NCBI GenBank assembly: GCA_003859965.1
Contig: RQYR01000010.1
Location: forward strand, 1 to 64,000
DNA: 64,000 nt
Direction of reading: 5' to 3'
Origin: Comamonadaceae bacterium OH2545_COT-014
GTDB lineage: Bacteria; Pseudomonadota; Gammaproteobacteria; Burkholderiales; Burkholderiaceae_C
Shown piece by piece: positions 37,804 through 47,608 of the stretch. The notes under the pieces were generated by a model. The model searched no databases, had not been told where the DNA came from, and saw nothing but the letters and a program-made list of their open reading frames with translations. The first letter of the stretch is position 1. Each line of letters opens with the position of its first letter. A program made the position numbers and the translations under genes.

Positions 37804-38696
37804 GCGCCGCTGTCCGTGGCCTGCCGGCCCATGAAGTCGCGCGCGAACTGGTAGGCCACACGGCCCGAGCGCGAGCCGCGTTCCAGCGCCCACACCAGCG
37901 CCTGCGGGCGCGCTGCCTCGATCTGCGCGGCGCTGGCGCCCAGCGCCGACAGCCATTGCGCGGTGATGGCCAGGTATTCGCTCTGGCTGAAGGGATAGAA
38001 GCTCACCCACAGCCCGAAACGTTCGGAAAGCGAAATTTTTTCCTCCACGGCTTCACCCGGATGAACCTCGCCATCTTCAGTGTGCGTGTAGCCCAGGTTG
38101 TCCTTCATGTATTCGGGCAGCAGGTGGCGGCGGTTGCTGGTGGCGTACACCAGCACGTTGGGCGTGCTGGCGGCCACGCTGCCGTCCAGAATGCTCTTGA
38201 GCGCCTTGTAGCCCGATTCGCCTTCATCAAAGCTCAGGTCATCGCAGTAGATGATGAATTTCTCGGGGCGGCCGGCCACCACGTCCACGATGTCGGGCAG
38301 GTCGGTCAGGTCGGCCTTGTCCACTTCAATCAGGCGCAGCCCCTGTGGCGCATAGGCGTGCAGGCAGGCGCGGATGAGCGAGGATTTGCCCGTGCCGCGC
38401 GCGCCGGTCAGCAGCACGTTGTTGGCGGGCCGGCCTTGCACGAACTGGCGCGTGTTGCGTTCGATCTTTTCTTTTTGCGCGTCGATTTCTTTCAAATCGG
38501 CCAGCGCCATCGCACCCACATGGCGCACCGGCTCCAGCACGCCCGCGCCGCTGGCGCGCTTGCGGTAGCGCCAGGCCACGGCCTGCGCCCAGTCAGGCGC
38601 GGTCAGCGGCTGCGGCAGCACGGCTTCGATGCGGGCAATCAGCTGCTCCGCGCGCTGCAGCAATTGCGTCCAGTGGGTCGTGGCGGGTGCATCCAT
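37800..38696 (-). CDS. DUF815 family AAA+ ATPase
   Basis: The 298-residue cytoplasmic ATPase has Walker A GARGTGKSSLIRA, Walker B FIIYCDDLSFDEGES and a sensor-1 segment VLVYATSNRRHLLPEYM. The whole domain matches DUF815 (AAA+ ATPases often paired with mutT in betaproteobacteria). Its biological role is not established. The gene is likely cotranscribed with mutT, whose start it overlaps. Confidence 0.9.
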   Translation of the reverse strand: MDAPATTHWTQLLQRAEQLIARIEAVLPQPLTAPDWAQAVAWRYRKRASGAGVLEPVRHVGAMALADLKEIDAQKEKIERNTRQFVQGRPANNVLLTGARGTGKSSLIRACLHAYAPQGLRLIEVDKADLTDLPDIVDVVAGRPEKFIIYCDDLSFDEGESGYKALKSILDGSVAASTPNVLVYATSNRRHLLPEYMKDNLGYTHTEDGEVHPGEAVEEKISLSERFGLWVSFYPFSQSEYLAITAQWLSALGASAAQIEAARPQALVWALERGSRSGRVAYQFARDFMGRQATDSGA

Positions 38697-38900
38697 GGCA
38701 AGACCAAAAAAGAAAGAAGCTTGAAAAAAACATGGCCTGAAACGGAATGCAAGCCACAGGGGCCACCGGGTTCAGGCTGGCAAAACTGGCAAGTATGCCC
38801 GCACAGGCGCTGGCGGGAAGGCCGGCACAACCCAGCCCGTCAGCCAGGGCATGGCTTGACCGGCGCGCGAATGGCTGGCATGGCCAATTTGCCTGCGCAT

Positions 38901-38925
38901 AAAAAAGCGCCCGTCACGCGGGCGC
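38901..38925 (-). terminator. Terminator after the PBP7-type peptidase gene
   Basis: On the minus strand a perfect 7-bp stem GCGCCCG/CGGGCGC with a five-base loop is followed by six T, 45 bases past the stop codon at 38970. Confidence 0.88.
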
Positions 38926-38969
38926 CCTGTTGCTGGCGGCGGGTTCACGCCGAGCCGATCAACCTGCTG

Positions 38970-40316
<1,347 letters not shown>

Positions 40317-40425
40317 GTTTACCACCATCGGCCAAATCGGATGGCGCAGTGTATAGAAATGGAAAAAGCGACGCAATATCCAGCACTTACATCGCTTTCT
40401 TCATTTACCTTCAAAAGATATGTGT

Positions 40426-41973
40426 TTAAACCCAGCCTTGGGCCGCCACTTTGTCAGCTTTGCTGTGTAACTTGTTGAGCGCACTCAGATAAGCCTTGGC
40501 GGAGGCGACCACGATGTCCGGATCCGCACCCACGCCATTGACCACGCGGCCGCCGTGCTGCAAGCGCACGGTGACTTCGCCCTGGCTCTCGGTAGAGCCG
40601 CTGGTGATGGCGTTGACGGAGTACAGCAGCAGCTCGGCGCCGCTGCCCACGTGCGATTCGATGGCCTTGAGCGAAGCGTCCACCGGGCCGTTGCCCTCGG
40701 CCTGGGCCTCGAACTCCTTGCCGTCGATGGTGAAGACCACGGTGGCGCTGGGGCGCTCGCCGGTTTCGCTGTGCTGGGCCAGCGAGACCAGGCCGTACTG
40801 CTCTTTCTCGGGCGTGACGCTTTCGTCGCTGACCAGGGCGAGGATGTCCTCGTCGAAGATCTCGCTCTTGCGGTCGGCCAGCTCCTTGAACTTGGCGAAG
40901 GCCACGTTGATCTCGCTTTCGCTTTCGAAGCTCACGCCCAGCTCCTGCAGGCGCTGCTTGAAGGCGTTGCGGCCGCTGAGCTTGCCCAGCACGATCTTGT
41001 TGGCCGTCCAGCCCACGTCCTCGGCGCGCATGATCTCGTAGGTGTCGCGCGCCTTGAGCACGCCGTCCTGGTGGATGCCGCTGGCGTGCGCGAAGGCGTT
41101 GGCGCCCACCACGGCCTTGTTGGGCTGCACCACGAAGCCCGTGGTCTGGCTCACCATGCGGCTGGCGGGCACGATGTGCTGGGTGTCGATGCCCACCTCC
41201 AGGCCAAAGTAGTCCTTGCGCGTCTTGACGGCCATCACCACTTCTTCCAGCGAGCAGTTGCCCGCGCGTTCGCCCAGGCCGTTGATGGTGCATTCCACCT
41301 GGCGCGCGCCGCCAATCTTCACCCCCGCCAGGCTGTTGGCCACGGCCATGCCCAGGTCGTTGTGGCAGTGCACGCTCCAGATGGCCTTGTCGCTGTTGGG
41401 AATGCGCTCGCGCAGGGTCTTGATGAAGTCGCCGTACAGCTCGGGAATGGCGTAGCCCACGGTGTCGGGCACGTTGATGGTGGTGGCGCCCTCGGCGATC
41501 ACGGCCTCCAGCACGCGGCAGAGAAAGTCCATCTCGCTGCGGTAGCCGTCCTCGGGGCTGAACTCGATGTCGGCGCACTGGTTGCGGGCAAAGCGCACGG
41601 CCAGCCGGGCCTGCTCCAGCACCTGCTCGGGCGTCATGCGCAGCTTTTTCTCCATGTGCAGCGGGCTGGTGGCGATGAAGGTGTGAATGCGCCCGCTGTT
41701 GGCGCCCTTGAGCGCCTCGGCCGCGCGGGCGATGTCGCGGTCGTTGGCGCGCGCCAGCGAGCAGACGGTGGAGTCCTTGATGGCGTCGGCAATGCTTTTC
41801 ACGCACTCGAAGTCGCCATTGCTGCTGGCGGCAAAACCGGCCTCAATCACGTCCACGCGCAGGCGCTCGAGCTGGCGCGCGATGCGCAGCTTCTCGTCGC
41901 GCGTCATGCTGGCGCCGGGCGACTGTTCGCCATCGCGCAAGGTGGTGTCGAAGATGATGAGCCTGTCGGTCAT
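40426..41973 (-). CDS. leuA: 2-isopropylmalate synthase
   Basis: The 515-residue enzyme condenses acetyl-CoA with 2-oxoisovalerate in leucine synthesis. The N-terminal barrel begins [23 protein letters not shown] and contains [17 protein letters not shown]. The C-terminal leucine-binding regulatory domain is present ([30 protein letters not shown]). The length fits the 510-520 residue type. The ATG at 41973 has AGGAG eight bases before it; the frame stays open far upstream by chance. A leucine attenuator lies about 320-420 bases upstream on the same strand. Confidence 0.96.
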   Translation of the reverse strand: MTDRLIIFDTTLRDGEQSPGASMTRDEKLRIARQLERLRVDVIEAGFAASSNGDFECVKSIADAIKDSTVCSLARANDRDIARAAEALKGANSGRIHTFIATSPLHMEKKLRMTPEQVLEQARLAVRFARNQCADIEFSPEDGYRSEMDFLCRVLEAVIAEGATTINVPDTVGYAIPELYGDFIKTLRERIPNSDKAIWSVHCHNDLGMAVANSLAGVKIGGARQVECTINGLGERAGNCSLEEVVMAVKTRKDYFGLEVGIDTQHIVPASRMVSQTTGFVVQPNKAVVGANAFAHASGIHQDGVLKARDTYEIMRAEDVGWTANKIVLGKLSGRNAFKQRLQELGVSFESESEINVAFAKFKELADRKSEIFDEDILALVSDESVTPEKEQYGLVSLAQHSETGERPSATVVFTIDGKEFEAQAEGNGPVDASLKAIESHVGSGAELLLYSVNAITSGSTESQGEVTVRLQHGGRVVNGVGADPDIVVASAKAYLSALNKLHSKADKVAAQGWV

Positions 41974-42043
41974 GGGATGCTCCTGTTTTTGATGCAATGA
42001 ATGAGATGGGGCGTGCCCTGGCGGGCTATTTTGCTTGCAAGAA

Positions 42044-42184
42044 TCAGGCCGCCTGCGGCCAGCATTGTGCCTGCGCTCCCCGGCTGGGCAGGCACGGTTG
42101 GAAGGCCCACAGGCCAGCGACCAGGTCACACGGTTTGCGAACCAGGCTGGCGAAACGGTATGGGGTGTGCAATTGCGGGTGCAT
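42044..42184 (-). CDS. Small ORF (46 codons) with a good ribosome-binding site between attenuator and leuA
   Basis: The frame starts with ATGCACCCGCAATTG, nine bases after AAGGAAAGGA, a better ribosome-binding site than most genes here have. The translation ([20 protein letters not shown] at the start) is basic then neutral and matches nothing I know. It sits 70 bases upstream of leuA and just downstream of the second pair of leader hairpins. It could be a second leader peptide or a spurious frame. Confidence 0.3.
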   Translation of the reverse strand: MHPQLHTPYRFASLVRKPCDLVAGLWAFQPCLPSRGAQAQCWPQAA

Positions 42185-42212
42185 CGGTTTTTTCCTTTCC
42201 TTGTGGGAGTTG

Positions 42213-42270
42213 AAAAACACCAGCAACCCGAGGATGTGAAAACGGCCCGTTGCTGGTGCATACGGGCCGT
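42213..42270 (-). promoter_or_regulatory. Two mutually exclusive hairpins in the leuA leader
   Basis: On the minus strand ACGGCCCGT can pair with ACGGGCCGT (42270-42242). Alternatively CACCAGCAAC (42258-42249) pairs with GTTGCTGGTG on the same RNA further downstream (42227-42218), giving a perfect 10-bp stem followed by TTTTT. The two structures share bases and cannot coexist, which looks like a second switch or terminator pair. Confidence 0.5.
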
Positions 42271-42288
42271 GGTATCTGGCTTGGCTTG

Positions 42289-42309
42289 AAAACCCCGCCT
42301 GGGGCGGGC
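42289..42309 (-). terminator. Attenuator terminator of the leuA leader
   Basis: On the minus strand GCCCGCC-CCA-GGCGGG followed by TTTT lies just after the stop codon of the leader peptide. Its 5' arm can instead pair with GGGCGG of the preceding hairpin, as required for attenuation. Confidence 0.7.
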
Positions 42310-42315
42310 TTTCAT

Positions 42316-42390
42316 TCAGCGCGCGCGATAACTACCGCCCGTTGCGGGCGGTAGTAGCAGTGCCAGGGCGGCAAAGGCGCGGGTGAACAT
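42316..42390 (-). CDS. leuL: leuA leader peptide
   Basis: This 24-residue frame begins ATGTTCACCCGCGCC and contains the run Leu-Ala-Leu-Leu-Leu encoded CTG GCA CTG CTA CTA. The two CTA codons, rare in such GC-rich DNA, lie exactly at the 5' base of the hairpin ACTACCGCCC-GCAAC-GGGCGGTAGT (42355-42331). A ribosome stalled there for lack of charged tRNA-Leu would open that hairpin, allow GGGCGG to pair with the 5' arm of the downstream terminator, and let transcription reach leuA. This is the classical attenuation layout. Confidence 0.7.
   Translation of the reverse strand: MFTRAFAALALLLPPATGGSYRAR
42331..42355 (-). promoter_or_regulatory. Attenuator hairpin 1:2 of the leuA leader
   Basis: A perfect 10-bp stem (ACTACCGCCC with GGGCGGTAGT) overlaps the Leu codons of the leader peptide. 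It is the protector structure in the attenuation model. Confidence 0.7.
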
Positions 42391-42410
42391 GCGGCGCAAT
42401 GTAGCACAGA

Positions 42411-42437
42411 GCCCGTTCAAGATCCCTGCACGGCCTG
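42411..42437 (-). repeat. Half-copy of the long palindromic element at a gene end
   Basis: The plus-strand sequence GAGCCCGTTCAAGATCCCTG followed by CACGGCC matches one arm of the element (GAACCTGTTCAAAGTCCCTGC-GCGG). No second arm is visible. It encodes the end of the gene starting at 42779. Confidence 0.5.
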
Positions 42438-42779
42438 CAAGGCGCGCAGATGCTGCGGCATGTCCCCGGTGCCGCACGCGGCATTGAGATGGTCGAAATA
42501 GGCGTACCAGCCGCTGGCCGCGATGCCCGCCAGCAAGGCATCGCGCGCCTGCCGCCCGGCAAAGCGCCAGATACCCAGGTAACGGTGATGGCTGGCCTGA
42601 TCGATACCGGCATCCGTTTCAGCCAGGGTCAGCAGTTCGATGCCCTGCTCCGCCATGCCCGCCATGGCCTGGGCAATAGCATCCAGAAAGGCCTGCCGGT
42701 CACTCGCTGGCAAACGCAGCCAGGCAGGCTTGGGGGTGTAAAGCTCGATCAGGTAATGCGGTTGCTGGGGTTGTGGCAT
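42417..42779 (-). CDS. Hypothetical protein (DUF6616-like, stress-response barrel size)
   Basis: The 120-residue soluble protein (HYLIELYTPKPAWLRLPASDR at the start) has the size and alternating pattern of small dimeric alpha/beta-barrel proteins, with GIWRFAGRQARDALLAGIAASGWYAYFDH in the centre. I recall similar proteins annotated DUF6616 but cannot confirm it. The stop codon and last residues (LQAVQGS) lie inside a half-copy of the long palindromic element, so the original C-terminus may have been changed. It lies just upstream of the leucine leader on the same strand. Confidence 0.6.
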   Translation of the reverse strand: MPQPQQPHYLIELYTPKPAWLRLPASDRQAFLDAIAQAMAGMAEQGIELLTLAETDAGIDQASHHRYLGIWRFAGRQARDALLAGIAASGWYAYFDHLNAACGTGDMPQHLRALQAVQGS

Positions 42780-42808
42780 GGCTCAAGGCTCCTGTGCATG
42801 GAAAAAAC

Positions 42809-43648
42809 TCAAGTAAGGCTGCGTTGCGCGCGCTGGCAGATGCGGGCGGTGGCGGGGGCGGGGCTGTCGCGCAGCCAGGTGGCGCATAGCTCGCGCACCC
42901 AGCCGGGTTGGGTCTTGGCCGCGTCGTTGAGCCAGTTGGCCACGGAATCTTGCACGTAGCGGGATGGGTCGGCGCGCAGCGGGGTCAGCAGCGGCAAGGC
43001 ACGGGCCGGCTCGCGTTTGAGGGCATCGATATGCGCACACCACACGCCGCGCGGGCGCAGGGCTTCGCTGGCAAAGCGGCGCAGGTATTCGGATGGCTCG
43101 GTCGTCCACGGCACGAGCAAGGCCATGGCTTCGTCCAGGGCCGCCGCCAGGTGCGGGCGCACGGCCATCCAGGCCCATTCACGCACGCCAAAGTGCACGT
43201 CATCGGCCAGCGGGCGCAGTGCCTGCAGGCGCGCCGCCAGGCTCAGCCCGGGCTGCTGGCCAATCATGAAACAGGCCCAGCCGCGCACGGTGTCTGCAGG
43301 GTGCCGCTGGCAGGTGGCAATGCCTGCCGGCCCCAAGGCTTGCAGCAAGAGCGCGCCCATGCCCTGCATGCGTTTCAGAATGGGCTGCTGGCAAGCCGCA
43401 TCGGCCGCCGCCAGGGCCATGGCGGGCAGCGCGGGGAACACGGTGCGCAGCAGCCGGGCCTGGTCCAGCGCCAGGCATTCGGCCAAGGTGGCGGTAGGCA
43501 ATTGACCGCGCGAAAGCGCAGCCAGGGTATCGGGCGCCACCTCTGCCGCGCGCCGGGCGCCCTTGCGGGCCGGCGCGGCGCCGGGGGCGGCGGAAGACTG
43601 GCGCGCTGGCGCGCGCTGCGGCTTGCGCGCTGAGCCGGCCGTCATCAT
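42809..43648 (-). CDS. AlkD-like DNA alkylation repair protein (HEAT repeats)
   Basis: The 279-residue protein has a basic Pro/Ala-rich N-terminus and then helical repeats. The segments ADDVHFGVREWAWMAVRPHL, EPSEYLRRFASEALRPRGVW and ADPSRYVQDSVANWLNDAAK are typical of the AlkD-related DNA alkylation repair family. AlkD removes alkylated bases without base flipping. The DNA-contact residues cannot be judged here. The start overlaps the stop of the MarR regulator gene (ATGATG), so the pair is one operon. Confidence 0.8.
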   Translation of the reverse strand: MMTAGSARKPQRAPARQSSAAPGAAPARKGARRAAEVAPDTLAALSRGQLPTATLAECLALDQARLLRTVFPALPAMALAAADAACQQPILKRMQGMGALLLQALGPAGIATCQRHPADTVRGWACFMIGQQPGLSLAARLQALRPLADDVHFGVREWAWMAVRPHLAAALDEAMALLVPWTTEPSEYLRRFASEALRPRGVWCAHIDALKREPARALPLLTPLRADPSRYVQDSVANWLNDAAKTQPGWVRELCATWLRDSPAPATARICQRAQRSLT

Positions 43649-44184
43649 GCGGCTCCCGCCGTGGAGGTGGTGGAGGCGGTGGATGCAGCAGATGCCGCGG
43701 GCCACTGCGCTGCCACCTTGGCCAACAACTGCGCCAGCTGCGCACGCTCACGCGCATCCAAGGGCGTGAATAGGCCCGCGATCCAGCGGCTGTGCTGCTC
43801 AAGCACCTGCTGGGCCAGGCGCTGCCCAGCCGCCGTGAGCTGGATGCGCAAGGCGCGGCGATCCTGGGCATCGGGCTGGCGTTCCACCAGCCTCTCCCGC
43901 TCCAGCCCATCCAACAGGCCGGTCACGGTGGCGCGGCTAATGCCCGCCCGCTGGGCCAACTGGTGAGGTGCCAGACCCTCCGGGCCAGCGGCATCCAGCA
44001 AAAACAGCATCACGAAACGCCCTTCCGACAGCCCGTGCGGCGCCAGCAAGGCCGCGCAGTCGCGGTCAATCGCTGCCGCCAGGGACAGTGTTTGAAAACA
44101 CAGCCGGATGTCCTCCGCACCCGGCAAGCCGCGCCGCTGCATTTCGTCCAGCAGTGCCTGGTATTTCTGTTCAAGCGCTTGCAT
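43645..44184 (-). CDS. MarR family transcriptional regulator
   Basis: The 179-residue dimeric regulator has a winged helix (LAPHQLAQRAGISRATVTGLLDGLERERLVERQPDAQDRRALRIQLTAAG), the MarR signature, flanked by helical dimerisation segments. The C-terminus is a short Ala/Ser/Thr-rich tail. The ATG at 44184 starts the conserved N-terminal helix; a start at 44235 would place the likely operator inside the gene. It is translationally coupled to the AlkD-like gene and probably represses the pair through the dyad just upstream. Confidence 0.85.
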   Translation of the reverse strand: MQALEQKYQALLDEMQRRGLPGAEDIRLCFQTLSLAAAIDRDCAALLAPHGLSEGRFVMLFLLDAAGPEGLAPHQLAQRAGISRATVTGLLDGLERERLVERQPDAQDRRALRIQLTAAGQRLAQQVLEQHSRWIAGLFTPLDARERAQLAQLLAKVAAQWPAASAASTASTTSTAGAA

Positions 44185-44193
44185 ATGTTGGCA

Positions 44194-44215
44194 TATAGTA
44201 TCGTGGCTAACTATA
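44194..44215. promoter_or_regulatory. Dyad upstream of the MarR gene, candidate operator
   Basis: TATAGT and ACTATA form a perfect inverted repeat separated by ten bases, immediately upstream of the chosen start codon. AT-rich dyads of this size are typical MarR sites, and this one would overlap the promoter. Confidence 0.45.
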
Positions 44216-44219
44216 AGGC

Positions 44220-44250
44220 AAAAAAAGCCGGTCACTTCAACGTGACCGGC
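44220..44250 (-). terminator. Terminator after pssA
   Basis: On the minus strand the perfect 9-bp stem GCCGGTCAC/GTGACCGGC is followed by seven T, about 40 bases past the pssA stop codon. Confidence 0.9.
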
Positions 44251-44291
44251 ACAGCTTGGTCTTGCCCCTTGCAGGCTCCACGGTCGCCGCT

Positions 44292-45170
44292 TCAGCGGTG
44301 CAGCCCCTGCTCGTCCGGCTCATCGGTGGAGGTGCTGACAATGCTGGCATGCTGGCCCTTGGCTTTGCGCCAGGCATAGACCACATAGCCCGACAACGCA
44401 TAGCCCACGAACACCAAAAACAGCATGGTCGCTGGCTCGACGCTGATCACCGCAATCAGCAAGGCCGCCAACACCAGCACGGCAAAAGGCACGCTGCGCC
44501 GCCCGCCCAGATCCTTGAAGCTGTAGTACGGCGTATTGGTCACCATGGTCAGCCCGGCGAACAGCGTGATCGCGAACAGTACCCAAGACAAATCGCCCTG
44601 CTCCAGCGGGGTGCCGCCAAACAGCGACATCAGGGCACGGAAGATCGGCACGTCCCTGTGCTGCAGCAGCATGGCGCTGGTCAGCCAAATAAAGCCTGCC
44701 ACCAATGCCGCGGCGGCCGGTGACGGCAGCCCCTGGAAATAACGCTTGTCCACCACGCCGGTATTGACGTTGAAACGCGCCAGCCGCAGCGCCGCACAGG
44801 CGCAATACACAAAAGCGGCAATCCAGCCCCAGCGCCCCAGCGGGTGCAGCGCCCATTCATAGGCCACCAGCGCGGGCGCCGCGCCAAAGCTCACCATGTC
44901 GGACAGTGAGTCCATCTGCTCGCCAAATGCGCTTTGCGTGCGCGTCATTCGGGCCACGCGGCCGTCCAGGCTATCGAGCACCATCGCGGCAAAAATGCCG
45001 GTGGTAGCCAAATCAAAGCGGCCGTTCATCGCCATCACGACGGCGTAAAAACCGCCGAACAGCGCTGCCAGCGTAATCATGTTGGGCAGCGCATAAATGC
45101 CCTTGCGCGGGCGGCGCGGCGGCAGGCCGGAAGCAGAAGAAGGCATTTGGGAAAAATCAGGTTCCATCAT
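44292..45170 (-). CDS. pssA: CDP-diacylglycerol--serine O-phosphatidyltransferase
   Basis: The 292-residue inner-membrane enzyme makes phosphatidylserine, the precursor of phosphatidylethanolamine. The CDP-alcohol phosphotransferase motif is exact: DGRVARMTRTQSAFGEQMDSLSD (DG-x2-AR-x8-G-x3-D-x3-D). Six or more hydrophobic segments follow, and the N-terminus starts with a Pro/Arg-rich cytoplasmic lead (GLPPRRPRKGIYALPN). The start could be 45170 or 45167. The gene seems to be transcribed alone and is closed by a strong terminator. Confidence 0.93.
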   Translation of the reverse strand: MMEPDFSQMPSSASGLPPRRPRKGIYALPNMITLAALFGGFYAVVMAMNGRFDLATTGIFAAMVLDSLDGRVARMTRTQSAFGEQMDSLSDMVSFGAAPALVAYEWALHPLGRWGWIAAFVYCACAALRLARFNVNTGVVDKRYFQGLPSPAAAALVAGFIWLTSAMLLQHRDVPIFRALMSLFGGTPLEQGDLSWVLFAITLFAGLTMVTNTPYYSFKDLGGRRSVPFAVLVLAALLIAVISVEPATMLFLVFVGYALSGYVVYAWRKAKGQHASIVSTSTDEPDEQGLHR

Positions 45171-45316
45171 CGATCGCAATCATGTGCGCCCTAGCTTTCT
45201 CAATTCAATTGGCTGGCAGGTTAGAAGCGCCCAAAAACGCGCACACTGGCAAATTTGCAAAAGCGTCGCAGCACATGGTATCTGGCCAGTCTGAAAGGAC
45301 AATGGCACAGCCAAAC

Positions 45317-45353
45317 AAAAAGGGGCTACAGCCCCAACGGCTGTAGCCCCTTT
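45317..45353 (-). terminator. Terminator after tRNA-Pro
   Basis: The perfect 12-bp stem GGGGCTACAGCC/GGCTGTAGCCCC is followed on the minus strand by five T. Confidence 0.88.
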
Positions 45354-45364
45354 AACCAAAGTCA

Positions 45365-45441
45365 TGGTCGGCGTGGCGGGATTCGAACTCGCGACCCCTT
45401 GCACCCCATGCAAGTGCGCTACCAGGCTGCGCTACACGCCG
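45365..45441 (-). tRNA. tRNA-Pro (anticodon GGG)
   Basis: The 77-base gene has a perfect acceptor stem CGGCGTG/CACGCCG, encoded CCA, a GCGC D stem, and an anticodon arm CTTGC-ATGGGGT-GCAAG giving anticodon GGG for codon CCC. The T-loop is TTCGAAT. It is transcribed leftwards downstream of the merR gene. Confidence 0.97.
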
Positions 45442-45516
45442 ACAAGCTGCGTAGTATAGCCTGAAATTGGGCTGCTCTCAAGACATGGCATGCAAAAAAC
45501 ATGGCACGACTTTGTT

Positions 45517-45981
45517 TCATAGCGGCCATGTCAGCAGTTGGCGAATGGTTTGCAACTCTTTCACGATGTCGTGCATGGGCATCGAGTCGTGGGCGTTGGC
45601 CGGCGTTGTCTGGGCCTGTAACGGCGCTTGAACGTTTGCCACCCCGTTGGTGACGGATGCGGCAGAGAAAAGGTCAACACTTGAAGGCGCTTCGTCTGCG
45701 CCATGTACCAGCGCATCCTGCGCATCATGCCCTTCCTGCAACTTGTGGCGCGCCCCGCTGATGGTAAAGCCCTGGTCATACAGCAGGTCACGGATACGGC
45801 GCACCAGCAGCACCTCATGGTGCTGGTAATAACGCCGGTTGCCACGCCGCTTCACGGGGCGTAGTTGCGTGAACTCCTGCTCCCAATAACGCAGCACATG
45901 CGGTTTGACGCCGCAAAGCTCCGCCGCTTCGCCAATGGTGAAGTAGCGTTTGGCAGGAATGGGCGGGAGGCTGTTTCCCAT
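45517..45981 (-). CDS. MerR family transcriptional regulator
   Basis: The 154-residue protein has the N-terminal MerR winged helix (YFTIGEAAELCGVKPHVLRYWEQEF, then RRGNRRYYQHHEVLLVRRIRDLLYDQGFTISGARHKL). The C-terminal part lacks metal-binding cysteines and is Ala/Gln-rich. In related bacteria this gene commonly lies between ihfA and tRNA-Pro. Here tRNA-Pro follows but ihfA is not upstream, so the locus is rearranged. The ligand and targets are unknown. Confidence 0.88.
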   Translation of the reverse strand: MGNSLPPIPAKRYFTIGEAAELCGVKPHVLRYWEQEFTQLRPVKRRGNRRYYQHHEVLLVRRIRDLLYDQGFTISGARHKLQEGHDAQDALVHGADEAPSSVDLFSAASVTNGVANVQAPLQAQTTPANAHDSMPMHDIVKELQTIRQLLTWPL

Positions 45982-46165
45982 GGAAAAACAATGGCTTGTG
46001 CGATGTTGCGCCGAGATTACAGCAACTTCATGACACCTGCCGCCTCGCCCCCCAACACCTTTCGGGCGCATGGTGTGGCGCGTTCCCTCATTCTTAATGA
46101 TTGAAAAGAGCGAAGCCCCCCCTTTCCCGGCTCAGCCCGCCGGATGGCGGCACGCGCCAGCGGCG

Positions 46166-47608
46166 TCAACGCTGGCCTCGCATGAAGCGCTGGAACAGGC
46201 CGTCGGCCGCATAGGCGATGTTCACGCGCATGGCAGGCGCCAGCCCGGTCGCGTCGCGCTGCGGGTAAAAGACGCGGCCCGGCGCGATGAAGATGCCGGC
46301 CTGCGCCGCTTCGCGCGCCAGCGCCAGCTCGTCCGTTCCGGCGGGCAGCTCGGCCCATAGGTAGTAACTGCCGGGGCAAGGCGGGGCCACGCGCAGGCCC
46401 GCCTGGGACAGCGCTTTGAGCGCTGGCGGCAGCGCCTCATGCAGGCGCGTTCTGAGCTGGGCCAAGTGCCGGCGGTACTGGCCGCTGGCCAGCATCTGGC
46501 ACACGGTGCGCTCCACCAGATCGGACGTGGCGACCAGCGTGAGCATTTTCAGGTCGCACAGCGCAGCGGCGATGGCGGGCGATGCCGCCACGTAGCCAAT
46601 GCGCAGCCCGGCCGCCAGCGTCTTGGAAAAGCTGCTCACGTAAACCACGCGCTCCAGCTGATCCAGCGCGGCCAGGCGGGGCGCCGTGGCGGGCATGAGG
46701 TCGGCGAAGGCATCGTCTTCCACCACCAGAAAGTCATGCTGCGCCGCCAGTTGCAGCAGCCGGTGCGCCTTGGGCAAGCTGAGGGCGCCGCCCGTCGGGT
46801 TGTGCCCCAGTGATTGCGTGAAAAACACCTTGGGCCGCACGGTCTGGGCCAGGCGCGCCAGGGCCTCCATGTCCGGCCCGTCGCTCTGGCGCGGCACGCC
46901 GCGCATCGCGGCCTTGGCCAGCCGCAGCTTGCCGAACAGCGGGTAGTAGCCCGGCGCATCCACCAGCACGGCGTCGCCCGGCTGCAGCAGGTGGCGCACG
47001 ATCAGGTCCAGCGCATGGTTGGCTCCTTGCGTCAGCAGTACCTGGCGCGCATCCGCGGCGATGCTGCGCTCGGCCAGCATGCGCGTAATGGTGGTGCGCA
47101 GCGGCTCGTAGCCCCAGGGTGAACCGTACCCATTGGCCACGCTTTCGCTGGCCTTGCCGCTGCGCAGGTGTGCCATTCGTACAGGTCCGGCGCTTTTCAG
47201 CCAGGCGGCTGGCAGGCGACCATCGCCCACGCGCACTTCATAGTGTTGCTCCAGCTGCTCGCGCAGCAGTGACACCACGTCCACCGCCTCACTCACATGC
47301 GGGGCGGGCCGGCTGCGGGCATGCGCCAGCGGCCGCACGTAATAGCCGGAGCCGGGCCGCGCCTCGGCCCAGCCGCGCGCCACCAGGCGGTTGTAAGCCT
47401 CCACCACGGTATTGCGGGCCAGTCCTTCCTTGGCCGCGCAGTCACGAATAGAGCGCAGGCGCGCCCCGGGCGGCAGTTGTCCGCGTTCGATGGCCTGCGC
47501 CAGCCGGCTCGCCAGCGCTTCGGCCTTGGTGGCCGAGAGGACCTCCGCTGTTGGCGACACCCGGGCGGAGGAGCGAAGTGTTTCCATGATTTGATGGTGA
47601 CAGTTCAT
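46166..47608 (-). CDS. MocR-type regulator (GntR helix-turn-helix fused to aminotransferase domain)
   Basis: The 480-residue protein starts with a GntR winged helix (LPPGARLRSIRDCAAKEGLARNTVVEAYNRLVARGWAEARPGSGYYV), followed by a fold-type I aminotransferase domain. The PLP lysine is in YVSSFSKTLAAGLRIGYVA, and FFTQSLGHNPTGG is the cofactor-binding segment. MocR regulators sense amino-acid-like or vitamin B6 ligands. It is divergent from the TRAP transporter and HMG-CoA reductase genes with 157 bases between, so it probably controls them. METLRS at 47587 is an alternative start. Confidence 0.88.
   Translation of the reverse strand: MNCHHQIMETLRSSARVSPTAEVLSATKAEALASRLAQAIERGQLPPGARLRSIRDCAAKEGLARNTVVEAYNRLVARGWAEARPGSGYYVRPLAHARSRPAPHVSEAVDVVSLLREQLEQHYEVRVGDGRLPAAWLKSAGPVRMAHLRSGKASESVANGYGSPWGYEPLRTTITRMLAERSIAADARQVLLTQGANHALDLIVRHLLQPGDAVLVDAPGYYPLFGKLRLAKAAMRGVPRQSDGPDMEALARLAQTVRPKVFFTQSLGHNPTGGALSLPKAHRLLQLAAQHDFLVVEDDAFADLMPATAPRLAALDQLERVVYVSSFSKTLAAGLRIGYVAASPAIAAALCDLKMLTLVATSDLVERTVCQMLASGQYRRHLAQLRTRLHEALPPALKALSQAGLRVAPPCPGSYYLWAELPAGTDELALAREAAQAGIFIAPGRVFYPQRDATGLAPAMRVNIAYAADGLFQRFMRGQR

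Noticed and set aside
41974-42315. A 114-codon in-frame extension of leuA to the left-hand leader
   Set aside because: LeuA homologues start at [15 protein letters not shown], with AGGAG in front of 41973. The extension runs through the attenuator hairpins and is open only by chance.
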